Part shown: piece by piece, positions 51,072-60,793 of the stretch
How the letters are laid out: each line of letters opens with the position of its first letter
How positions within the stretch are numbered: the stretch's first letter is position 1
From: Ramlibacter terrae
GTDB taxonomy: Bacteria > Pseudomonadota > Gammaproteobacteria > Burkholderiales > Burkholderiaceae_C
Reading direction: 5' to 3'
Assembly: GCA_013127575.1 (NCBI GenBank)
Contig: CP053418.1
Location: 1,302,001 to 1,366,000 of the forward strand
Length of the DNA stretch: 64,000 bases
The notes under the pieces: generated by a model
What the model saw: only the letters and a program-made list of their open reading frames with translations
Databases searched by the model: none
What the model was told of the DNA's origin: nothing
Position numbers and translations under genes: made by a program

Positions 51072-51197
51072 GCTGGCGGACAGCTTGCCGACAACCGGCC
51101 GACAGCCGCCGGATAGGGGGCGGTCAGCGCGCCTCCTTAGCCTCGAACGTTCGGATCCACCCGGATCCGCAACCACCCGCTCGAGGAGACAAAACCC

Positions 51198-51892
51198 ATG
51201 GCCTTTCTTTCCAGTCCGGAGTTCTGGATCGCGCTGTCCCAGATCATCCTGATCAACATCGTGCTGTCCGGCGACAACGCGGTCGTCATCGCGCTCGCCT
51301 GCCGCTCGCTGCCGCCCACGCAGCAGAAGAAGGCGATCATCTTCGGCTCCGTCGGCGCGATCGTGCTGCGGATCATCCTCACATTCTTCGCCGTCTACCT
51401 GCTGACCCTGCCCTACCTGAAGCTGGTCGGCGCCGTGCTGCTGCTGTGGATCGGGGTCGGCCTGCTCAAGGGCGACGACGGCGAGGAAGAGATGGAAGGC
51501 CACTCGAACCTGGCCGCCGCCATCAAGACCATCGTGGTCGCCGACCTCGTGATGAGCCGGACAACGTGATCGGTGTCGCCGCCGCCGCCAAGGGCAACGT
51601 CCCGCTGCTGGTCTTCGGCCTCGTCATCAGCATCCCGCTGATCATCTTCGGCAGCACGCTGATCCTCAAGCTGATGGGCCGCTTCCCGATCATCATCACG
51701 ATCGGCGCCGGCCTGCTGGGCTGGGTCGCGGGCGAGATGGCCATGGGCGACCCCGCCATCCACAACTTCGCCGAGAGCCACCACACCCTGCACAACTTCG
51801 CCCCCGCTGCCGGCGCCGTGCTGGTGGTCGTCCTGGGCAAGTGGCTCACGATGCGCAACAGCACGCCCCCCACCGCCAACCAGGCCGGCTGA
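51198..51892 (+). CDS. TerC/YjbE-family integral membrane protein
   Basis: About seven helices with the family motifs: INIVLSGDNAVVIALACRSL (acidic/Asn pocket in a membrane helix), AIVLRIILTFFAVYLLTLPY, LKLVGAVLLLWIGVGLLKGD and, after a break near 51558 (DLVMSLDNVIGVAAA), LVISIPLIIFGSTLILKLMG. About 232 residues. Family members are linked to tellurite resistance or Mn2+ export. GAGGAGA precedes the ATG by 9 bp. The UspA gene follows within 12 bp. Confidence 0.87.
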
Positions 51893-51903
51893 GGAGAGCC
51901 AGC

Positions 51904-52334
51904 ATGAGAAACGTGCTCGTGCCGGTCGATCCGGCCCATCCCGACCGCACCCGCTCGGCGATCGCCGAAGCGGTGCGCATCTACCGCGAAGACCCGGTGG
52001 ACATCCGGCTGCTGCGCGTGCAGCCGCGCCTGAACGGCCACGTGTCGCTGTGCTTCGGCGCGTCCGAACTCCGGCAACTGCAGGAGTCGGCGGGCGCGGA
52101 AGACCTGCAGCTCGCGCGTTCGCTGCTGGAATCGGCCGGGGTGCCCTACACCGCGACCGTGCGGGTCGGGCGCAGCGCCGAAACCATTGCCCGGACGGCC
52201 CGCGACTTCGGTTGCGACCGCATCGTCTTCGGCGAAGAGACGCCCGGCTTCGGCAGCCGCGTGTTCGGCTCGCTCGCGCAGCAGGTGCGGCACCTGCTGG
52301 GCGGCGCCGGCGAGTTCCGGTCCTCGGGTCCTGA
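51904..52334 (+). CDS. universal stress protein, UspA family
   Basis: MRNVLVPVDPAHPDRTRSAI starts the fold; the nucleotide-binding loop is VFGEETPGFGSRVFGSLAQQ, close to the G-2x-G-9x-G(S/T) pattern. A break near 52319 is bridged so that GAGEFR is followed by VLGS and a stop; about 143 residues. It follows the TerC-like gene closely and is likely co-transcribed, tying the membrane protein to stress conditions by inference. Confidence 0.8.
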
Positions 52335-52352
52335 TCCCCGCGGGGCGGCCGG

Positions 52353-52909
52353 CTACTCCGGCTGCCCCAGCGGCACGTTCCCCTTCTTCGCATCGGCGCC
52401 CAGCGCGCCGATCACGCGCGCCAGGTCGCGGTCGAGCCGCGCCAGCGTCGCCGCATCCAGGCTGGCCAGCGCCTCCGGCAGCACGCCGGTGAAAGGCCCC
52501 GGCGCCTTGCGCAGCACCCGGGCGCCCGCGGGCGTGACGTGCAGGTGCACGGCGCGCCGGTCCACGCCCGAGCGCTCCGCCGCCACCAGCCCCTGCTCCA
52601 GCAGCGGCTTGAGCAAATTGCTCGCCGTCGACTGGTGGATGTCCATCGAGCGGGCCAGTTCGCCCACCCCGATGCGGGGATGGCTCGAGACGACGCTGAG
52701 CGCCCAGACCTGCGCGCCGGCCGGGCCGGCCTTCTTCTCGACGGCGCGAAAGTGCGTCTTGACGGCGTTGAACACCACGCGGAACTGCCGCAGCACGCGG
52801 GCGGCGGCCTCGTGGCCATCCTCCGGTGGCGGCGGCTCGGCGCGCTTGCGGCTGGGGGCAGGGGAGGCGGGGCGTTTCTTCACCGGGGGCTGGCTGGCAT
52901 GGCCGCCAT
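52353..52909 (-). CDS. MarR-family transcriptional regulator
   Basis: A winged-helix regulator: RVLRQFRVVFNAVKTHFRAV (dimer helix), VWALSVVSSHPRIGVGELAR, SMDIHQSTASNLLKPLLEQG (recognition helix) and GVDRRAVHLHVTPAGARVLR (wing). The N-terminus is Pro/Lys-rich; a break near 52885 fits CCAGG and leads to MPASPQVKKRPASPAP from an ATG at 52900 or 52909. About 185 residues. Divergent from the trehalose synthase gene, so it may control it; no operator was identified. Confidence 0.78.
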
Positions 52910-52983
52910 TGTGGCAAAGCCCGGGGCGCGGCGACTGCCTTTGTCCAAATGCAACAGGCGCCGCTTGCAGTAGAGTCGCCCGG

Positions 52984-55212
52984 ATGATGCGAACCCTCCG
53001 GCTCCAGCTCCGTTTCCTCCTGCCGCTGGTCGTGATCCTCACCGCGGCGGCCTACCGGCCCTGCCGCTGATGGACCGGCTCACCCTGCGCTGGTTCGCGC
53101 GCGACCTCACGCTGCGCGGCGAACTGGTGGCCAACGCCCTGTCCGAATCGGTGGCCGATGCGCTGCAGGACACGCGGGGCCGCAAGCTGCAGGCGCTGTT
53201 CGACCGCGCGCTGCAGGACGAGCGGCTGGTCGCCATCGGCTGGTGCTCCACCGGCGGCCAGCTGCTGCGGCGCACCCAGAGCTATCCGCAGAACCTCTCG
53301 TGCGAGAGGGCGGCCGCCACCGCCGCCGAGAAGGACCCGTCGTTGCGCATCGAGGGCGGGCCGGTGCATGTGACGGTGCATGCCATCACGGCGGAAGCCG
53401 GGCCCATGGGGCAGCTGGTGCTGATGCACGACCTGAGCTTCATCGAGCGCCGCAGCGGGACACGCGGCAGTACCTGATCGTGCTGATCGCCAGCTTGGGA
53501 GCGGTGATCGCGCTGGTGACGGTGATCGTCGCGCAATTGAGCTGGCGCGGGTGGGTGTCGGGCGCCCGCGCGCTGCTGCGCGGCGAAGGGCTGGTCAAGC
53601 CGATGCTGCCGGCGTCGCCGGAGCTCGCGCCGCTGGCCGCCGAGCTGCGCGACCGCCTGCGCGAGCTCGAGGACGAGTACCGCCGCGTGCAGGGGCCGGA
53701 GACCGGCTGGAACCCGCAGCGGCTGCAGTCGCTGCTGCGCACGCAGCTGCGCGGCGACCGGTGATCGTCGTTTCCAACCGCGAGCCCTACATCCACGAAC
53801 GCAAGGACGGCCGGTGGTGGTGCGCCGGCCGGCCAGCGGGCTGGTGACGGCGGTGGAGCCGGTGATGCGCGCCTGTTCCGGCACTGGGTGGCGCATGGCA
53901 GCGGCGATGCCGACCGCGAGTCGGTCGACGGCAAGGACCATGTCGCGCTGCCCCCGGGCCACGCCGAGTACCAGCTGCGCCGGCTGTGGCTCACGCCGGA
54001 GCAGGAGCAGGGCTACTACTACGGTTTCGCCAACGAAGGCCTCTGGCCGCTGTGCCACGTGGCGCACGTGCGCCCGGTGTTCCGCGAATCCGACTGGCAG
54101 CACTACCGCGAGGTGAACCAGCTGTTCGCCGACGCGGTGGTGGCCGAGGCGCGCAGCGAGGACCCGGTCGTGCTGGTGCAGGACTACCATTTCGCGCTGC
54201 TGCCGGCGATGGTGCGCAAGAAGCTGCCGCGCGCGACCATCCTCACCTTCTGGCACATCCCGTGGCCCAATCCGGAGTCGTTCGGCATCTGCCCGTGGCG
54301 CAGCGAGATCTGGAAGGCATGCTGGGCAGCACCATTCTGGGCTTCCACACGCGCTTCCACTGCAAGAACTTCATCGAGACGGTCGACCGCTACCTCGAGG
54401 CGCGCATCGAGCACGAGCACTCGACCATCACGTTCGGTGGCGAGGAGACGCTGGTGGAAAGCTACCCGATCTCCATCGAGTGGCCGCTGCCGGAAGCGCA
54501 GCGCGACTGGCCGTCGCCGGGGCAGTGCCGCGCCGAGGTGTTCGAGCGCCTCGGCATTCCCAACGACCACCGCGTGGCCGTGGGCGTCGACCGCTTCGAC
54601 TACACCAAGGGCATCCTGGAGCGGCTGCACGCCGTGGAGCGGATGCTGGAGAAGCACCCGGAGTGGGTGCGCCGCTTCACCTTCGTGCAGGTGGCCGCGC
54701 CGTCACGCAGCGCGCTCGAGGAATACCGGCTGTTCGGGAGCGCATCCGGGCGACCACCGAGCGCATCAACCGGCGCTTCGGCCGGCCCGAGGCGCCGGTG
54801 GTGCGGCTGCTGGCGCAGCACCACGAACACGACGAGGTCAACAAGCTGTACCGGGCCGCCGACGTCTGCTGGTGACCAGCCTGCACGACGGCATGAACTG
54901 GTCTGCAAGGAGTTCGTGGCGGCACGCGACGACGAGCGCGGCGTGCTGGTGCTGAGCCGCTTCGCCGGCGCCGCGCGCGAGATGCCGGAAGCGTTGATCG
55001 TCAATCCGTACCACGTCGAGGAAACGGCCGACGCGCTGTACCAGGCGCTGACCATGCCGCCGGGCGAGCAGCGCGAGCGCATGGCGAGCCTGCGCAGCAC
55101 CGTGCGCGAATTCAACGTGTACCGCTGGGCAGGGCGCATGCTGTCGGATGCCGCGCGGCTGCGCCTGCGGCAGCGCGTGTCGATGCGCGTGCAAAGGCAC
55201 CACGGCAACTAG
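52984..55212 (+). CDS. otsA: trehalose-6-phosphate synthase fused to a membrane-anchored N-terminal region
   Basis: The C-terminal ~490 residues are a GT20 synthase: [100 protein letters not shown] and [20 protein letters not shown]. It makes trehalose-6-phosphate from UDP-glucose and glucose-6-phosphate. The first ~255 residues have two membrane helices ([20 protein letters not shown] and [20 protein letters not shown]) around a periplasmic segment and a HAMP-like linker. Restoring CCAGG at 53757 joins them as RGDQVIVVSN with no stop or start between. Other breaks lie near 53054, 53458, 53830, 53885, 54316, 54735, 54872 and 54900. Confidence 0.85.
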
Positions 55213-55240
55213 GAGCCGAGCCGTGCGCCGAGCTGCTGCG

Positions 55241-55603
55241 TCAGCGCGGCTCGACCAGCCAGTCGACCGCGCTGGTGAGGTCGGTGAATACTTTCAGCTG
55301 CAGCCCGTGCTTCTGCGCGGCCGCTTCGCTGACGCGCGTGATCTTGTCCTCGGGCACGAGAGAGGCCACGCGCTCGAGGTGCGACAGGTAGCGCACAGCC
55401 AGCATGCCGAGCGCACGGTGTTCGGCCGGCCCGAGCGTGCCGACCACGTCGGTTAGGTCGATCAGGAGGCGCCTGTCCTCGTTCTCCATGGTGCGCGCCA
55501 CGGATGGCTTCGATCGCCTCCTGCGCCTGTTCGGCGAAGGCCGGGCGGTGACCTCGACCACCGACATCGCGGACCCGTGTTTGTAGCGTAGCTGGAAGCC
55601 CAT
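55241..55603 (-). CDS. STAS/SpoIIAA-like protein
   Basis: About 121 residues. The core alternates strand and helix as in SpoIIAA-like proteins: MENEDRRLLIDLTDVVGTLG, LGMLAVRYLSHLERVASLVP, and QLKVFTDLTSAVDWLVEP at the end. The N-terminus MGFQLRYKHGSAMSVVEVTA is joined through breaks near 55541 and 55497 (expected FAEQAQEAIEAIR). It converges on the trehalose synthase gene. A regulatory or stress role is usual, not demonstrated. Confidence 0.65.
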   Translation of the reverse strand: MGFQLRYKHGSAMSVVEVTARPSPNRRRRRSKPSVARTMENEDRRLLIDLTDVVGTLGPAEHRALGMLAVRYLSHLERVASLVPEDKITRVSEAAAQKHGLQLKVFTDLTSAVDWLVEPR

Positions 55604-55662
55604 TGCACCATTCTCATCCGTAGAACGGTTTGCGCCAAGGGCCCGCGGCGAGAATGGAGGGG

Positions 55663-56062
55663 ATGAGCAACGACCTGCCCCGCGCCGGATGCTGAAACCC
55701 TGCGTGCGCTCGCCCGTGACCACGAAGGCCGGCCGCCATGTCCGCGATGCGCCGCGCTCGCGTGCCGCGGCTGGGAGTCGATTCCCGGCGGCTTCGACAA
55801 GGACAGCCTGCGGGCGGTCGGCACGCTGCGCGATCCGGCGAACGAGGACCCGACGCTGGACGAATACCACCCCGCGGGCACCCACGGCTGGTCGCCCGAT
55901 GCGCCGGTCGCGCCGGCCTTCTTTCCGTACAACCGCTGCACGGCGTGGCAGTGCGCGGGTTGCGGCCGGCCGTTCCTGCGCTACACGGAGTACGGCGGCT
56001 ACTATGTCGAAGAGCGCGTGCGCGAGCTGCACGCCGCCCTGATCGTGGAGACGACCCCCTGA
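55663..56062 (+). CDS. small zinc-ribbon-like protein (one frame break)
   Basis: A good ribosome site (GGAGGGG) precedes an ATG opening MSNDLPRAG; after a break near 55691 the frame continues AETLRALARDHEGRPPCPRC, GWESIPGGFDKDSLRAVGTL, DEYHPAGTHGWSPDAPVAPA, FFPYNRCTAWQCAGCGRPFL and RYTEYGGYYVEERVRELHAA. CPRC and CTAWQCAGC supply zinc-type Cys pairs. About 133 residues. The stop overlaps the AtuA start (TGATG), so it belongs to that operon. Function unknown. Confidence 0.7.
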
Positions 56063-57399
56063 TGGAAACCATCGCAATCGGATGCGGCGCCGGCTTCTCC
56101 GGCGACCGCACGGACGCCGCGGCGCCGGTGGTGCGCACGCTCGTCGAGCGGGGCGGCCCGGCCGCCCTGATCTTCGAGAACCTGGCCGAGCGCACGCTCG
56201 CGCTGCAGCAACTGGCGCGCCGCCGCGATCCGCCCCCGGGCTACGAGCCGCTGCTGGTCGAGGAACTGCGGCCGGTCTGGCCGACTGCCTGCGCCACGGC
56301 ATCACCATCGTCGGCAACTTCGGCGCGGCCAATCCGCAGGGCGCCGCCGCCGTCGTCCGGCAACTCGCCACCGAGCTCGGCTTGCCCGCGCCCCGCGTGG
56401 CGGTGGTGACCGGCGACGACCTGTCGGACGAACGCGGCCGCGCCATCGTGCGCGAGCGGCTCGAAGGCGGCTTCGATGCCGGGCGCTTCGTCTGCGCCAA
56501 CGCCTACCAGGGCGCGATGGAAATCGCCGCCGCGATCCGCGCCGGCGCGCAAGTGGTGGTGACGGGCCGCGTGGCCGATCCGTCGCTGGTGCTCGGGCCC
56601 GCCGTGGCGCATTACGGCTGGGGCCCGGAAGAATGGGACAAGCTGGCGGGCGGCACCATGGCCGGCCACCTGCTGGAATGCGGCGCCCAGGTCACCGGTG
56701 GCTACTTCGCCGACCCGGGGCGCAAGGATGTGCCGGACCTCGCGAACGTCGGCTTCCCGATCGCCGAGATCTTCGCCGACGGCAGCTGCATCGTCGGCAA
56801 GGCCGCGGGCACCGGCGGCATCGTCGACCCGCGCACGGTCAAGGAGCAGCTGCTGTACGAGGTGCACGACCCGGCGGCCTACCTCACGCCCGACGTCGTC
56901 GCCGACATCACCCAGGCGACCGTGGAGCAGGTCGGCCCCGACCGCGTGCGGCTCGCGGGCGTTCGCGGCCACCCGCGCACGCCGACGCTGAAGGCGCTGG
57001 CGTACTTCGACGGCGGCTGGCTCGGCGAAGCCGAGATCTCCTATGCCGGCCGCAACGCCGAAGCGCGGGCCCGGCTGGCGATGGACGTGATGCGGCAGCG
57101 CATGGGCGCCGACCTCGCGCTGCGCTGCGACCTGATCGGCGTGGCCTCCGTCTTCGGCGACGACGGTGGAACGATGCTCGGCGGCATCGCCGCCGGCACC
57201 GCCACCGACGTGCGCCGCGCGTCGCCGGCCGGCATGAGAGGGTCGAGGTGATCGACCGGCTGCTGCGCGAAGTCACCGCCTTGTGGACGTGCGGCCCGGG
57301 CGGCGGCGGCGGCGTGCGCACCGCCAAGCGCCAGCGCCTGTCCAGCCGCGCGTGCTGGTGCCGCGCGAGCTCATCCCCGCCCGCCACGCGTTCGCCTGA
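56062..57399 (+). CDS. AtuA-family (DUF1446) acyclic terpene utilisation-like protein
   Basis: Opens METIAIGCGAGFSGDRTDAA, the DUF1446 start; then GITIVGNFGAANPQGAAAVV, FVCANAYQGAMEIAAAIRAG, VVVTGRVADPSLVLGPAVAH and GGTMAGHLLECGAQVTGGYF. The family is named for Pseudomonas AtuA of citronellol degradation, but many members stand in unrelated loci; its biochemistry is unknown. Breaks near 56280 (PVLADCLRHG), 57232 (RVEVIDRLLREV) and 57345 are bridged, giving an end at VPRELIPARHAFA and about 446 residues. The next gene encodes its usual small partner. Confidence 0.85.
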
Positions 57400-57408
57400 G
57401 GCAGCACC

Positions 57409-57750
57409 ATGCAGGACATTGCACTCTACGAACTGGCCCACGGCCGCACCGGCGACAAGGGCAACCGCATCAACATCAGCCTGGTCGCGTACCGGCCCGA
57501 GGACTACGCGCTGCTGGCCGAGCATGTCACGTGCGAACGCGTGGCTGCGCATTTCGCGCACCGCAACCCGGCGAGCGTGCAGCGCTATTTGCTGCCCAAC
57601 CTGGGCGCCATCAACTTCGTGCTGGACGAAGTGCTCGACGGCGGCGTCAACGACTCGCTCAACCTCGACGCGCACGGCAAGACGCTGTCGTTCCACCTGC
57701 TCGACCTGCGCATCCCCGTGCCGCCCGGCCACCCCGCCGCGGGAAACTAG
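57409..57750 (+). CDS. AtuA-associated small domain protein
   Basis: 113 residues, uninterrupted: MQDIALYELAHGRTGDKGNR, INISLVAYRPEDYALLAEHV, RYLLPNLGAINFVLDEVLDG and GVNDSLNLDAHGKTLSFHLL. It matches the separate C-terminal domain found beside or fused to DUF1446 proteins. It begins 9 bp after the large AtuA-type stop and presumably works with it. Confidence 0.87.
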   Translation: MQDIALYELAHGRTGDKGNRINISLVAYRPEDYALLAEHVTCERVAAHFAHRNPASVQRYLLPNLGAINFVLDEVLDGGVNDSLNLDAHGKTLSFHLLDLRIPVPPGHPAAGN

Positions 57751-57778
57751 AATCGCGGCACATTCCAAGGAGACTTTC

Positions 57779-58747
57779 GTGCGTTCTGTCCTGAGCTGCC
57801 TCGCCCTCGCGGCCGCCACCCTGCTGGGTGCTTCCTCCGCGCTGGCCCGGGCCTTCCCGACCAAGCCCATCAAGGCGATCGTGCCGTTCGCCCCCGGCAG
57901 CGCCACCGACCAGATCGGCCGCGCGTTCGCCAACGAAATGGCCAAGACGCTCGGCCAGCCGATCGTCGTCGAGAACAAGCCCGGCGTGAACGGCATGCTC
58001 GGCGCCGCCGACGTCGCCAAGGCCACGCCCGACGGCTACACCATCCTGATCGGCACCAACAGCACCAACGCGGCGCTCAAGAGCCTGATGAAGCAGCTGC
58101 CCTACAACCAGGACACAGCCTTCGCCCCGCTCGGCTACCCGGGTTCGGTGCCGCTCATCGTGGCCGTCAACAACGACGTGCCGGCGGGGAACCTGCGCGA
58201 ACTGGTCGACATGGCCAAGGCCAAACCCGACAGCGTGACCTTCGCCAGCGCCAGCACCTCGCAGCTGGTGTCCACCGAGATGCTCGCCAGCATGGCCGGC
58301 ATCAAGATGACCAACGTGCCGTACAAGAGCGGCCCGGCGGCCATGACCGACCTGATCGGCGGGCAGGTGAACCTGTTCACCGCCGACTTCGCCGTGATGC
58401 TGCCGCAGGTCAAGGGCGGCAAGGTGCGCGGCCTGGCCGTGACGTCCACCAAGCGCTCCGCCGCCATTCCCGAGCTGCCCACCGTCAACGAAGCGCTGGG
58501 CCTGAAGGACTACGAACTGATCGCCTACTTCGCGATGTTCGCGCCGGCCGGCACGCCCGCCGACGTCGTCGCCAAGCTGAACGCGGCCATCAATGCCGCG
58601 GCGAACAGCAAGGAACTGCAGGACAAGTTCGCGCCCATCGGCTTCGTGGTCGAACCCGGCACGCCGCAGGCGCTGGGCGAGCGCACCCGCCTCGAAACGG
58701 CCAAGTGGGCCAAGGCGATCAAGGACGCGAAGATCGAGCCGCAGTAA
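57779..58747 (+). CDS. Bug/TctC-family periplasmic solute receptor
   Basis: Signal peptide (RSVLSCLALAAATLLGASSA, cleavage near ALA-RA) and the Bug fold: FPTKPIKAIVPFAPGSATDQ, IGRAFANEMAKTLGQPIVVE, NKPGVNGMLGAADVAKATPD and GYTILIGTNSTNAALKSLMK. The ligand loops include ASASTSQLVSTEMLASMAGI and PYKSGPAAMTDLIGGQVNLF. Uninterrupted, 322 residues. A GTG start follows AAGGAGA by 7 bp. These receptors bind carboxylates; the transporter partner is not in the window. It may supply the substrate of the AtuA pair. Confidence 0.92.
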   Translation: MRSVLSCLALAAATLLGASSALARAFPTKPIKAIVPFAPGSATDQIGRAFANEMAKTLGQPIVVENKPGVNGMLGAADVAKATPDGYTILIGTNSTNAALKSLMKQLPYNQDTAFAPLGYPGSVPLIVAVNNDVPAGNLRELVDMAKAKPDSVTFASASTSQLVSTEMLASMAGIKMTNVPYKSGPAAMTDLIGGQVNLFTADFAVMLPQVKGGKVRGLAVTSTKRSAAIPELPTVNEALGLKDYELIAYFAMFAPAGTPADVVAKLNAAINAAANSKELQDKFAPIGFVVEPGTPQALGERTRLETAKWAKAIKDAKIEPQ

Positions 58748-58755
58748 GGCGGACC

Positions 58756-58836
58756 TGTCATTGCGGGCTCGGCCCGCAATCCACGGCTGCGCTCGCGCGA
58801 CGGCAGCGTGGATCCCGGGTCAAGCCCGGGATGACA
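58756..58836 (-). repeat. 81-bp double-palindrome dispersed repeat, copy 2
   Basis: TGTCATTGCGGGCTCGGCCC with a GCGGG/CCCGC hairpin at one end, and GTGGATCCCGGGTCAAGCCC with a CCCGGG hairpin ending GATGACA at the other. The reverse complement aligns along its full length with copy 1 at 31642-31721, keeping TGTCATCCCGG, the GGATCCACGC junction and the GGATTGCGGG segment. It lies just after the Bug receptor gene and overlaps the end of the convergent PAS kinase. Confidence 0.85.
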
Positions 58837-60695
58837 CTTCGGAGGGCAGCGCGAAGCAGAACATCTGCCCGCCCTCGGCGGTCGTCTCCGCCCAGATGCT
58901 GCCGCCGTGGCGATCGATCACGCGGCGGGCGCTGGCCAGCGCGAGGCGGTCGCCGCCCGCTTCGCCGTCGACCCGCAGCAGCTCGTGCGGCCGCGAAAGG
59001 TCGGGGGCCGGCACGGGCAGCTGGTCGGCGCTGTTGTCCCGCACGTAGAACACGCCGTCCTCGTCGCGGCGGCCCACGCAGATCACCGTCCGCGGCTGCC
59101 CCGCGCTGGCGCGCCACACGGTGCCCAGCAGGTTCTCCACCAGCGTGCGCAGCAGGCGGGCGTCGCCCTCCGCGAACAGGTCCGGCGCGACGTCCACGCG
59201 GGCATCGCGGCCCGGCTCCTGCGTGCGCAGGATCTCCACGGTGCATTCCACCAGCGCGGTCAGGTTCACGCGCCGGCGCTCCAGCGGCGCCCGGCCCACG
59301 TGCGCCAGTTCCAGCAGCGCGTCCATCAGGCCTTCCATGCGCGTCACGCCGGCGCGGATGCGCGACAGGAAATGGCGGGTCTTCTGGTCCTGCCGGCCCG
59401 CCAGCCTTTCCTCCACCGCGCGGCTGAAGCCGGCGATGCCGGCCAGCGGCTCGCGCAGTTCGTGCGCCACCGCCAGCGTGAAGGCGGCCAGTTCGTCGTT
59501 GGTGCGGCGCAGTTCCTCGGTGCGTTCGCGCACCCGGCGCTCCAGTTCGGTGTTCATGTCCAGCAGCTGCTGGTGGGCCTCGTGCGAAGCGGTGATGTCG
59601 GCGAAGGACAGCGCGATGCCCTGCTCGGACGGGAAGGCGCTCACGCGGTACCAGCGGTTCAGCGGCGGATACAGCGCGTCGAAGCGGCGCACCTCGCCCT
59701 GCGCCATGGCCGCGCGGTAGTTCTCCTCGAACTCGGTGCCTGGCGCGCCGGGGAACACGTCCCAGAAGCTGCGCCCCAGCACGTCCGCCGAACGCATGTC
59801 GAGCCCGGCTTCGGCGGCCGGGTTGAAGTACGTGATGCGCCACCCGCGGTCGAGCGTGATGAAGCCGTCGGTCAGGCTGTCCAGCGTGGCGAGCATGCGC
59901 TGCGCGCGCTGCCGGTCTTCCTCGGCGGCGGTCTTGGCCGCATGGATGTCCCTGGTAGGCGCCCTGCACGCCGACGATCTCGTTGCCGGCCCCGCGCACC
60001 GGGGCGCCGATCACGCGCATCCAGACACGCTGCCGCCGGCGGTCGAGCGCACGCAGCTCCAGGTCGAAAGGCGTGCCGTTGCCGATGCAGCGCACATAAG
60101 CCTGCAGCAGGCGGTCGCGGTCTTCGGGCGCGTACATCGCGAGGATGTGCTTGCCGCAATTCGCCTCGTGCGCGGCCGGTGCGTGCTGGATGCCCTGCGC
60201 CTTGTCGGTCCAGGTCAGGCGCGAGGTGGCGAGGTCGACCGACCAGGCGCCGAAGCGCCCCAGCGTGGCCGCCACCTTGAGCATCACCTCGGCTTCGTCC
60301 AGCCGGCGCTGCTGCATCCATTGGCGCGTGATGTCGCGTGCGGTGCCGCGGTAGCCGGCGAACCTGCCTTGCGCGTCGTAGAAGGGGGCCCCGCTGGCCG
60401 AGACGTAGCGCGGCTGGCCGCCGGCGCTCACCATCCACACAAAGCCGTGGAACGGCCGGCGGGCGCTCAGGTCGTGCTTGTGGTCTTCCCAGCTGCCGTG
60501 CGCCGGGCGCGCGCCGGAAATCTCCCACGGGCTGTGCCCGAGCAGGAAGCCGGCGTCGAACGCCGCCTGCGGATGGGGCGTGCGGATATGCACGAAGCGA
60601 AGCCTGCTGTCCTGCTCCCACGCCCATTCGTCGTTGCCGGCGAGGGCGATCCTGCCGGGCTCGCCGCCAGTGGATGTCGGTGCCTCGATGACCAA
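58820..60695 (-). CDS. multi-PAS sensor protein with a degenerate histidine-kinase core
   Basis: About 625 residues and no membrane segment. Three PAS domains are visible (RFAGYRGTARDITRQWMQQR; GNEIVGVQGAYQDIHAAKTA; GWRITYFNPAAEAGLDMRSA), then a HisKA-like box (TLAVAHELREPLAGIAGFSR). The ATPase part lacks the canonical N and G boxes: NLLGTVWRASAGQP, VRDNSADQLPVPA and GGDRLALASARRVIDRHGG. A break near 59954 shows one extra base in a CCAGG site. The start is probably TTG at 60695, after AGGAG with 8-bp spacing; an ATG at 60797 is in frame but unsupported. End at SEVSSRA. Confidence 0.78.
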
Positions 60696-60793
60696 GGAAT
60701 TTGTCTCCTGCGGGACATCATGGCAAAGCCGCGGCGCGCGTGGGGCAGGCGCGGCCGTTTCCGCGCGCGAAACGCGGCTTTTTGCCGAGCAGT

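Noticed and set aside
51072..51197. Mn2+ (yybP-ykoY) riboswitch upstream of the TerC-like gene
   Set aside because: The conserved loop sequences were not found; the leader is short and lacks the long paired element.
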